A stretch of DNA of 64,000 nucleotides. Origin: Volvox africanus (lineage: Eukaryota; Chlorophyta; Chlorophyceae; Chlamydomonadales; Volvocaceae). Where the stretch lies: assembly GCA_030268105.1 (NCBI GenBank), contig BSDZ01000086.1:2806501-2870500 (forward strand). The letters are read 5' to 3'. Positions 1 through 12,000 of this stretch are shown here, piece by piece. Position numbers and translations under genes: made by a program. Position 1 is the first letter of the stretch, and each line of letters opens with the position of its first letter. Below the pieces are notes generated by a model. The model saw nothing but the letters and a program-made list of their open reading frames with translations, did no database searches and had not been told where the DNA came from.

Positions 1-3000
1 AGATGAAAATATTTGGTTTGGAGGGATTCTGGCTTGGGTTGAACGCATTTCTTGTTGGCCTAACAGTTGGGTGGATTGGCTTCAGCGGAATCTTTCGTTG
101 TCGGTAGGAAATGCTGATTTCATCTGCACATCACTTGGCTTATTGTTTGCGTCTGAAAAGCTTTACGTATGGTGGTAGAAGGATTGTTCATGAACATGCA
201 GGAAGGCATTCACGAGCGACGGCCACCCTAAAAGAGTTCAGATCAACTCAAGTCAAAAGGTGATTTTTAGGAAACAGATGTGTATTACACGCGTGGTACT
301 CAGCACTTTCTCGGTTTTTTCTATACAGCATCCCGGAGATGTGCCTCCCCAGCAGTTCGAGCCGCTCCTGATGCGGCTAATATGCGTAAGGTAGGTGTTG
401 CTCATCGGGACCCAAAACATCATATAAGTGGTCAGATGATTCCTCTATCACAGCGAGAACCCTGTGTTCCCGCTTTGTCGCAGGACGCTAGGCTTCGCCA
501 TCCAGTCATTTCATCTGCTGGCTGTGTACCGCATATGGGAGGGCTACGGTGAGTGTCATGAAACCCTTCCCAACGGCCCGAATTGGGGGCCCACGGGCAG
601 GGGACTAAGGAACGCGGGCTGGCGAGCATTCCGGGGTTGCCCCCCATTAAATGAGTAATGGCACCCGACCCCTAGCTACCCATCAAATCCTACTATGAAA
701 ACTTACATGAGTAATTAAAGCACGACCTTGTTATTCCTTCCTTACCCGTATCCCGTTACTTCCCATCCCGTTGCACACTCCTTTGTCAACAAAACCCATT
801 ATCCACATTCTGTCGTTACCTACGCACGTCTGCATTTGTGGATTACTGCAGGTGTTGGCACAGGCAGCCATCCCCTGCAGGGTCACATGCTTGCCTTTAC
901 GGGGCTGCTAGTGCCCCTGGTTAAGCACGTGATATTGCAGGCAATCGCCATGTTCGCCCCACGCACTTACTTCCAGCATCGGCAGCAGCTGCACCTGGGG
1001 GCTATGGCGGCGCGGCTTGTAGGGTTGCTTATGCAGGTACGGCTTGACATGTGGGTTGAACTATGTCCGTACGTGTCGTGTGGAGTATTATTATATGGGG
1101 ATGTCGATGTAAGCAAGGCCGTGGAGGCCAGGGAAAGGCGTTCATATGTAACTGTTGTTACGAAACCCCGACGGACAGGGCCGTAGTACCGGTATCGTCG
1201 GGGAAGTCAAGGTGCATCAAGGTTTACTAATACGGTTTGCAGATACGTCATCTCACATTCTTGGTTGGGTGGTGAAGTCAAGATGGACCATCTCATTCTG
1301 GGTGGTGGTTGATGCTTCGAATATGGCCACCTCACGAGCTTATTGGTGCTACAATGGTTCAGGTCCCGTCGTCTCGCCAAGCCGCATGTTCTCCGTCCGC
1401 TCTCCAGCCTCTACCTGTGTTATTCAGTACGTGGGTTACAGAGCAGAGCTTCTGCGTTACGATAACTCCGTTTCCTTGGGGGGGGGGTTCCGCCATATTT
1501 GCTGGGTTGGATCCTTCATCCGTACGGCCCTACGGCGTACCCCCTCGCAGGGCACATGCGAATGTCCAACCGTGCGGGCGAAGGCTTACAAGCAGGAGCT
1601 GGTCTTGGCAGGGCTTGGAATGATGGTGCAGCAGGCGAGTCAGGCTAAGGCCTGGGGCCCTAGTCACGACGTTAAGGCGTGGGTTTGAGGGCCCTGCGTC
1701 TTGTGTCTTCGGCAGTTCGTGTTGATCTCGTGGCGTCAGTCCTAAAGAAACATGGCGGCCCAAATTGGGTCTCTGGAATATGATGACGCTAGTATTTTCA
1801 TTGGCGCAAGTAATTGTGTGTGGGGTTCGGTGTCAGAGTTGAGCAGATCATGGAGAGGGGCAAAGAATCGCTAGTGGCGTATCGAGAGCGGTGGGCACTG
1901 GGTTTTGGCGGTCGTAGGCAGCTGGGTTTTGGCGCCAACCCGTTTTCGTTGGCAATTTCGTTGGCTTGTTGACCGTCCACCATTCGCACCTTCTTTGAGC
2001 GGCCCACAGGACCCCGCAAAGGTGTTCCTGAGCCATCTGGGCATCACAGCGCTGGCCTGCCTGTGCGGCCACCTCAGCCGGGCGGAACCTGAGGATGACT
2101 TGCCGACGGAGACGCTCAAGTTTATGGTCACATATTGTGGTCTGTTGGCTCTTAATTCGTTGTAAGGAAGGGGCCGGTCCTATTTGGGTGAATAAATGCC
2201 ATAGCACCGGCACCTCGCTTCAGTTTTGTTCCATCGCGAATTCGGCAAATGCAAACCTGGAATTCCCATTCGAACCCCGGCAGATACAACACGCTCCTGG
2301 GCCCTGCACCCACATGGGCTGGCGCACGTCCCCTTTGTCGCTCTGTCAGCGACGCACTCCCCGACGATGACACCCGCACTGAGGAGCTAAACAGTACAGC
2401 CCCCGTCGGCGGCCTTAACACTGGTGCTAAACACGATAGCACCAGCCACGACGTTTCAACAGTGCACACGCCTCGCCCATCACACGACGGCGACGCCGCG
2501 TCCAACCGGCTTCCCGCACATCCTCATCCCCTGACGATGTTCAACTCCGTCCAGCTTACATCATCCTATAGTCCACGGGGAGGCCGCGGCGGGAAAGGGG
2601 GAGGCGGGGGTGGCAGCGCCTTCGGCTTCTGCGTGCGGACATCCGTAGACCTGGGGATGCTGCATAGCCTGAACTCTGAGGTGTTACCCGGCCATGGCCA
2701 ATGGGGGACTACCAGCGCCGCCGGCGGTGGTGTCGGCGGCACTGGGAGCATGCTGGGGACGTCACTGGTGCCTTCCCTGGTCCGTGTCCACAAAATCCAC
2801 TTCATTAAGCTGTGCGTTATTCGTGCTTTTGCGATTACATACCAAGCTGCTCACATAGCCCAAGTAAGTGCGTCTTAAGATGTTGTGTCTGGTCATTGCG
2901 TGCGCTGAAGGATGGATTATGGCCTGGCCAGCTGGCTTGGGGAATGGTCATAAATTAGCAGGAATGGTCAAATTAGCAGGACGGTTGCATGGAGGAGCCC

Positions 3001-6000
3001 GGCTTGAAGGCTAGGGTGGAGGATGTGAGTATGATGACTGAGCGGCTAAATGGTAAATGCTGGATTACTTACTACTAGTTTGTCGCTGGGCCGCCCGCCT
3101 TGCACGGCTTTTACGTTGGCTCTCACAACCTTGGGCTAGAACGTTCATCGCCATTACCCTAAGGGCTACTCTACCCCATTACCATTTAATACTCCACTTT
3201 AGTACCCCTTCCTTTCTTATTCAGGTCATACGTACTTGCCGCCGCCGCGGCGAGCCACTGCGGCGCTATTTTGGCTCTCTACACCTCACGGCGCTGGGTA
3301 CTGCGCTTTACGGTGCCTCGCCGCTACTGGCACTGGTCAGCCCCTTCGCCTACGCTCGCTGGGGTGGCGCACTTAATATGTGCAGCTGGGCGTTGACATT
3401 GATGGTGCGAGCCTTCAGCCTAATCCTGGAGCCCGCGGGTATGCACGACATGCATGTGATGCGGTCGTTCCTGTTTAACAGCGCCAACGCGATTGCGGCG
3501 GATTTTGGGACACCAGCCTTCGCGGCCTCCACTGGCGCCATGACATTGCTGTGGCTGGCTGTGCACGCCTACTTGCTGGCGAGCCGCGGCGACAGAACAG
3601 GCGTTGCCGACCCGGCGGCACTCGCAGCATTGACGGCGCCAAAGCCACAGCTAGGGCTCCTGCGGACGCTGTCTGCGTACCCCCTCGTGTGGACCATAGC
3701 CGTAGCGGTCAATATCATTTCCAGGGTGCCCAGGGTTGTGTCCATATGTGGTGGAGGCGGCACCACTGGGGCCGGCGGTTGCGCCGCCACTATGGCTGCC
3801 GCCCCCGCCCCCACGTTGTCAGGCAGCGTCGATAATGGAGATAGCGGGGCGACCCTTGGCGAGCGACGTCACAGCTCAATACTGCGCCGTCGCCACGTCG
3901 TGCATCATCGCCATCAGATCGCTGCGGGTGCGGCCGGTGCGGCCACCGGTGGTAGCAGTATCGCCGCCAGCTGTGTACATGGCCATCTGCAGGGTCACAC
4001 CCTCACGCATGGCCACAGCCTTGCTCATCCTCATTTGTGTGATTCGGCGATGCTGCTGCACTCGCATCGTAGCCTCCACACCGTAGCCAACTACTCTCTA
4101 CCCCGGGTTCGCAGCCTTGGTCACGTGGCATCAGAGGCCAACGGTAATAGCAGCTTCGTGTCAGCTACCGCGACCGCTGTCGCTACTACGCATGCGTATC
4201 CTCCTTCACGCTTACAGAATACAAAGCCCTCCAATGAGGCTTCACCTTCCGTGCGTTCATCACGCAGCCGCAGTACCCCTCCACTCCCAGGTGACGATGG
4301 CAAGGGCTTTCACTTACCACCTCTGCAGACAGGGGGGAATGACGGCAGTGCACTTTCCACTAGGCCCAGTCGGCTGGCGGTGTCCTCGGTCACTGACCCT
4401 CCCACCGCCGCCACCAATATCGGCCCTGCCCCAACCACGATCGTTCCGCCATTATCGCCATCAACGCGGCAATTGCAGACAACCGTCGCCCCTAGCCCCT
4501 TCCTCAAGGCGGCATCGGTGGCAAGGTCGGCGCTTGGGCTACCACCCATTCCACCTCTCCCTTCTTGTGACGAAGTGGGCTTAGATGAGTCAACAGACTC
4601 GCAACATTCGTCGCCTGCTGTGGCAGTGGCGGCGGCAGCGTTACTGTCATCGGCGGTGGTGCACAACAGTGCCGAGGGTTTGGACAAGGGTATCACGACG
4701 CATCCGCAAGTTTCGTCGCTTGGCTCCAGGCCCTGTGTAGCAGGGGAGAGGCCCCCAGCTGTAACGTCTGTAGTTGCGACTCGGCTGCCGGATTCAGCGG
4801 CACTGACAGGGACAGAGGCGGAGGCATCCCCAGCATCCCCAGCGGAGGCATCCCCGGCAATGGCGATTGTGGCGACGCCATCGCAAAAGCCAGGCATAGA
4901 AGGCGAAGGAACAGCAGAACAAGAATTGGTTACGGGGCCAGCAGTCATAGAGGCGAATGCCGTTACGACGGATCAGGTAATTATGGCGGAAAGTGCAGTC
5001 CCAGAGGAAGCAGTAATGGCGGAGACGGTGGCAAAGCTGGCGGATTTGGGTGGCGACCTAAAGTTGGGGCCATGCTTGGCGCTTCCTTTCGACTTCAAGC
5101 CATCGGTGCCTTCATCGCACGCGGAGGAGGCAAAGGAGGAACCTGCAGCTCCAGAGGCAATCGCGGTGGTGGGCTCGCGAGCTGGGGTAGAAGTCCATCC
5201 GCCGCTGCCGCCGCTGCCGCGGATGAACGACCTGATGACGGAGTATGCGGCGCTGAGCCCTTTCATCCAGGTGAGGAATAATGACCGGAGTCCTGGATTT
5301 ACCAGGCTACGATGGACGGAGTCTGTTGTAAGTCTGGAAGCGAATTGACTAGGTGCGGGCAAGCGGGGGGTGGGCAAAAGGCATGGATTCTACATTGTAA
5401 CGGCATAATCACACGTCTGTGATTAGATGTCCTCGCCAACCCGCAAGTTCATATTTGCTGTCCCGCCCCCATTGTTCATGTCCTAACGTAATTGCTAGTG
5501 AAGCACAACACAGCATGCTGGCTCGGCCCGAGCGGCCAGATACCGGATGAATCCCAACATGCGTACTTGATTTCGCACATCATTGGCGTCACTATGCTCA
5601 GGACATCCTTGAATCCCCCGAGCTTTATGTGCGGCTGGCTGCCTTTGACCCTGTGCAGCGTCCCGCTGGCCTTAAGCCTTCTGACAGTCGCCGGCGCGTT
5701 GTGGACTCTGCCAGTGGCAGCGGTGCCTCCCCGCGCGGCACGTCACCAGCTTTTGCCGCCGCTGCTGCGCAGCAGCAGCCAAGCCGTTATATGCTCCGAG
5801 ACCGTGCAGCAGCTGCCTTGCGTTTGCTTTTTGTCATCCATTCGAGTTTGCCAGTGCTTCGAGTGGCGCTTGATCTGCTGCGGCCGAGATGCAGGTAGGT
5901 TTAAAGAAGAAGCGAGGTCAGGTTGATGTGAAAGGGTAAAGAGCAGAAGTGGTTAGGATGCAAGGGGACAGTGCACGGGGCTGATGGTGCACATAGCATT

Positions 6001-9000
6001 TCATGGCACATCCTTCCGCACCAAACGGCAGGAGATACGGGTCCCGCTGTACCAAAGGTGTCCGGAATTCTGCACTTTGTCCGGCGGAGGTAGACTTGGA
6101 CTTGCTAGAGGGGGGGGAAACACAGACCAGCAGGCAACGCAAGGAAAGCCCCGCGGCGCACGTAACTGCCTTTTTGTATTGGCTATGCCACTGACGTGTG
6201 CTTCTGTTGCTATTGCCGTTCCTCCATGCGCCTCGCACTGCGGTGCTACCACTTACATTGTAATACACCGGTTATAGGACACTCGTTGACGTTGCATCGT
6301 CGGCCTGCAGTGGCGTGGCGCCCGGCGCTGGCAATGGCAATGGCCGCGGCTGGCTGTTGAGCTTCATCACCGCCATGGGGCTGCGGGAGGCTCTGCACGG
6401 CCAGCCGCCTTCCCTGGAGTCGCGGATGTTATTACTACACGATACCTGCATTTTCGTGGACCTGGCGCTAACGGTATTACCCTATACGGCTCCAGGGCTG
6501 TTCACTGCCTGGCGAAGCTGGTTGTGGCCCGTGATGCTGATCATCGTGGAAGAAGCGCGGCTGGTGAGTAACTAACCCCACGCGTAAAGAAGATGCCACG
6601 TCCCAGACAACTTGGATACGCACATATCTACATATATATCTACATATCTACAGTGGTGGACTGTCATGCCGGTAGTGGAAACGGGGTGGCGCTTGCTTTT
6701 ATTTACACCGACGAAGGGATTGCGGAGTTCAGGTTGGGCCCGGAAATCTCTGACATGGATTCTAAAGTGGACGCTACAGCCGAACAATCGAGTCGAGGTA
6801 TCTTCTGCGGCCCTCACGCGCTTCCGAATTTTCTCCCGGCCTACGTCCCTTGTTTCATAACCTTGAGGCCCAGCGCTCCAGCCAGCAATTCCGCTGCGAG
6901 CATGGACAAAATGCTGCTTGCTGTGCAATCCACGGTTTAATTAGCCCCTCCTTAACTGCATTCAGCGCATCTTCTTACTTACGCTTCCCCTACGCCCGTC
7001 CACCAGCTTGTGCTGGAAGGTTTGGGGGTGTGCATCGGTGGCCCCGGCCGGCCATTGTACTCGCTGTTCTTCGCCTCGGCCCTCTGGCGCCTCTTGGAGT
7101 TGGCCCCCTCCACTTTCCAGTGGGCCATGGCGCTGCGCCTTTGCACGCTTATGTATCACTCCACGTTGCTGTACGATAACGGCGCCATGTACGGCTCGAA
7201 TATCAGCATGGCGGGTCAGCTGCACCCGCTCATCCGTACTGCCGTACTCTCCGTCGGAGGCTACGTGGGATCGCACCTGCTGCTGACGCAGGCGGTGCCA
7301 GCCGCCAACATTGCGACGGCAGCGGCGAGGGCAGCGGGGCGGCACATTCCCGCTGCGCGGCGCTGGCTGTACGGCATGTTGCTGACGTCGGATGGCGCGG
7401 TGCTGCTGGGTCTTGCGGGTCTTGCCATGATTCATATCGTGACCAGCGTTGTGGACGTTGACACCTATCGCTCATCGGAGGTTGATTTTGTCTCGGACCT
7501 TGTCGGTCTGGTCAAGGTGGGCTTGGCTGGCTGGATCACTCGGAAACCCCGCAGATCGAAATGCCTCTCATGACCGCTGTCCGCACATAAATGCCGTTGT
7601 CAGCGATAACGCCATCCATGAAGTTGTATCGGTTGGTTAGGGTTTATCGCCGCGTCAGTCATCCGCACATGTAGTACGGCCGGCTCGCTACGTAATTCTA
7701 TGCCACGCGTGGCTTCCGCCTCTTCATCACTGCGTCTCTTGTTACGACTTGTATCTGAGTAGCCTTCGTTCGTCCGTATCATTGCTTTCCCTCACCCTTC
7801 CTATCTCTTATTGTTGGGGCGCTTCCCCGCCACATCATCTGCCCACGCCCACCCGCGGACCCGCAGGAGGTGGTCATTACCAGCTCCCAGGGCTACTTCC
7901 GGCGAGGCGAGCCCTTACCGCCGGCGGTGTCGTACAGCCTGATGGGAGGCCTGTCGGCAGCTGTGCTTGTGGCAGCGCTGCGTGCCATGTACCTGGTCAG
8001 CTACGAGAGCCAGGGGCGCGATAAAGAGTGGTGAGACTTGAAGCGGGGAAAGGAGCTTTCCCTTGGAAATACCTTGGGTTAAGGCTAATGTTGCGTTGCC
8101 GGATGGAGCCCCCGAGATCGTATTTGGGAGTCCTACGTTTAAAAGGGGTGAACTGCTTAGACCTGGGAGGGAGAGAGAAAGCATATAGAAGTTGGAAGTT
8201 AGTTACTGGGAGAGTGAGAAGTTAAGACCTATGCCAAGATCTACCCTTGAAAAGCATCGAGAGGGCGTCACTTCCCCCTGCCAACGTGGCATGCCCCGGA
8301 CATATGGCCCTTCGGGTTATATCCGCGAAGGAGTCACAAGACCATATTTTGCAACCATGGTCGAACGATTGGTCAACCATTCTGTGCCCAGGTACCGCCA
8401 GCACGGCGTGGCACTGGCGGCGCTGCACGATGTTGCGGCCCGGGAAACTGACGTGGATGAGCTTTTGTCCACCCTAGACTCGGGGACTTCTGAAATGTAC
8501 AGCCGTGAGTGGATAAGGGATCTTCAGTCAGGGGCCGATGCTATGAACTTTCTACACGGACGGTATCCAGAATATAATTGGATGAGCAATTTGGGGGGGG
8601 CGAGCAGTTACGTAATGCATGCCGACGAATACATAGCAGGTGCTAACGAGAAAGCACGGGCAACGAGGGTGTGCGGCAGCGTGGCGACTTCGTAGAGTGT
8701 GAGGCGGACTGGATCACCATGGGATGGCATGATGAGGCTCAAGGAGGTGGGGCTATGAGCGCTATAGGCCAAAATGAACGGGAACAATAGTGCTGGGACC
8801 AAGGACAGGAGGTGCAGGAAAGCCAACTCCCGGTGCGAGGAGCCACCAGCGCTGCGTTAACCGTTCGAGGTCACACAGATTTTCGGTTGACACCTGACTC
8901 GGGGGGCTCGAGAATTCACTCACTTGCTTATCGCGCGGCGAACACCGTATGCATGTAACCCCGTTTGGGAATGGACTGTTTACCTGATTACCAACCGCCA

Positions 9001-12000
9001 TTAACCCCTTGCCCCTCATCGCACTGCAGGCTGCTCCGTGTATCTCGTCATTATGCCCCAATACAGCAGACTTCTGAGCTCCAGCTCTTATGGCTGGTTT
9101 CCAAGCAGCTCAAGTAGCAGCAGTGACGACGACGGTGGCGGCGGGGTACACGCGAACCCCTATGGCCCTGGATCCACCCCCGGCCCCTCTTCCTTCGAGG
9201 CCCCCGCCCCCTCCCTCATCCCCATTCACGAGCTTCCAGCGCTCCGGTCTCTTGTGAGCGGCAGGGTCGGTAGCAGCGGGGGTACCGGCCTGGGGTCCAG
9301 CGCAATGGAGGCGGCGGCGTGCACCTGGGAGTGTGTCCGGGCGGTGGTGGCGCAGATGCGACCGCAGGAGGTGGTTGTGGTGGCGGACCGCGGGCCGGTG
9401 GCGGGGAAGAGGTGAGGAGTCTAGAAGGGGGTGTCACGTGGGGGAGCGGTCTGGGGATGCTATCATGTTAAGGGTGGTCATAACGCGTAGGCTGTCGAGT
9501 GTCGATAGCTCTCACTTAGTGATTTTGTGGATGTATGTTCTTTACAAATAGGGCTGGAACTGCATGTGTTCTCTCTCTCCCCGCGATGGCATCCGAAACG
9601 TGGGTTCAAGTTGCAGGCCATATGCAGCGCAATGCACTCATTGAAGTGATGGTCCTAGGGCGAAATCGACGTCTTTAGATCTTTCATGCCGACGAAAATA
9701 TGCAGTGCCTTTTCTCCGTGCACTGCATAGTGATGCCCAGAGAAAACGGAGCCTACGTTTTTGGCGACCGCTTTTGGAAAACAGCGTATAACATGTCGTG
9801 AAAGTATTGCCCCGATCATAGCCTCGTCCCTATACGCCGTTCGTTCCCTGTCCTCAAGACGTGTCCCATCTCGCCCTCCCACCCCAACAGCACGGGCTCA
9901 ATCCCCCTAGACTGGCTTCTCGCCGCCTCCTTTGCTTCTAACCTGGCCATTGTCCCGGTCGCCGGTCTGGCTGCCGGCTTCGGAAGTGCCAACGCCGGCG
10001 GTGCAGCTGCCAGCGCCGCATTTAACGTCCAGCAAGCCGGCGGCGGTGGCGGAACCTCTGTGGGCGGCGGTTCGTCTGGGGCCTCTGGGCCTTCGCTGGT
10101 TGGGGCCTTGCTGGTCCTAACCCCAGTCCATGGAGAGCTGGATGGGTGTCTGCTTTGTTTAACCGCCGATGTGGCGCACGCACTCGGCGGGGCGCTGCAT
10201 CTCAGACACATGCTGGCAGAGTACCGAGCTGGGGAGGAGATTCTCTATGTGAGGAAATGGGACGGGTTAGGAACAGAGAAATGATAGGGATTGGGCAGTC
10301 GCAGTGCATGGGTCCAAACTTGGGCATCACTTAAGATTGGACCTATGGCCCTTCGGCTTTTACCCAGGAAGGAGCCACAAGACCATATTTTGCAACCATG
10401 GGATGTAGTTCTCTTTGTGATGCAGCTGTTGGGGGCTCTCTCTGGGCCTACCCTCCGCCTCCAAACAATCGTCAATCTCTGCTTCATACGACACGGCGTT
10501 CACCATCTGTTCTCAATCCAGCCCGAACCATGTGTGAAGTCCTGAGGGCATCTCTTGGATGAGGCGGCGCGAAGGGGCCTCTCGCATTCTTCGGATGCAG
10601 CTGCCGGTGCGGTCCTTAACATAATCCACTCAACGCCCCCTCCTCTGTTCCGGACTGCCAGGATGTGCTGCCATCAAATGTGGCGGACGCGCTTATGCTG
10701 CAAAAGTTGAAGATGGATCAGCGGTACCGACGAGTATCACATAACACAGCAAACGGTGCTTCAGCTGGCTGTGTGAATAGCGGCGGCAGCGGCCGCAGTG
10801 GCCTGTCGCTCTCCGCTGGACAACTGATCACGCCAATGGAGGTAGCATCTACTGTAGAGGAAGCCAACGCTGAAACTGGCCCCGCAATGGTGGGCACAGC
10901 TGCTGATGTCGCCAGCACTGTCAGCACCGCCTTGCCCATCGGTGGGGCTGGTTGGTGCCCAGTTGCTGCCACTGGCACCCCGGCAGGCGCTAAGTCAAGA
11001 TCTAGCTTGCAACTGACCATCAAACCGAGTTCCCCCCCGCCGCTGTCTCTGAACCAACGGGGCAGTGTGTCATCGACCGGGCTGCATCAGTCCCCCCACC
11101 ATGCACGGCCGCAACATACCCTGCCCCACCTACAGCTGGGAGGAGTCACAGCTGGTGGCAGTGGTGGGGCTTCGCCCATCAGCGGTGGAAGCGCGTTCTT
11201 GGGCAGCATCGGCAGCACGGGCGATATTGTGTACAAGTGAGTGGGACTCCAGCCTATGGCGTAGGGTTAGCGTACGGAATGACGCCTTGCACATTCATAT
11301 CTCTCATCTCCCGTTCCCCTGACTGCAACCTTATCTCCGGAACCCCTTGCTGTACCTTGCTGATGTGTGATTGGACGCCTCATTTCCTGCCCGCGGTCCA
11401 GCCCCGTGTTGTTCCTCTTGTGCCACCAGGCAATGGCACGGGGGTGTCTCGGTCCTCTTTGCGGACATCGGTGAGTAGACGGAGGGAGAGGGAATGGCGG
11501 GAAGTGGGGAGAGTCCTAAGTTGGATTCAGTGCTGAGTAATGCTGCCCTTGCGCGTTCTTGGTTACTGCGTGCGGTTCATAGCTTGCCACCATCACCACC
11601 TGGTTTGCCTTTGTCTATTGAAACTGATAGGCCTGATCCCTCTAGATTGTCCCAAACTGTTTGATCATTTTTCCCTGAGGCCTCGGGTCTTACTCCTGGT
11701 GGCAGGCGAGCAGTCAATCCCTAAACCTTTGAGCTGTCTTGACGTTAATACTTTCCACATTTAGCTGCTTCCTGGGACTGTTTTATCCGACAGATCGCTT
11801 TAGCTCGTTACTCGAAACCACTCCTGTCGTTCCATTAAGCATTGGGGAACTTGGCCCCTTTATCCATGCTCGGTTTCTTGGTGGTCCATGTTTGCTTTTG
11901 GTGCAGTGGGCTGGACAAGTTTTGCTCAGGAAGTCGAAGCGGAAGAGGTCATGCTGCTCCTGCATGGTGAGCCCCGTTGCCACTGCAGGAAAAGCAGCCA

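Noticed and set aside
4310..4948. 212-codon minus-strand open frame
   Set aside because: It is a shadow of the low-complexity cyclase exon 3225-5270, whose phase and splice borders fit.
9030..9066. Cyclase exon starting at the first acceptor (CTGCAG before 9030)
   Set aside because: In the required phase it meets a TAG soon after; the acceptor ending at 9066 keeps the frame open.
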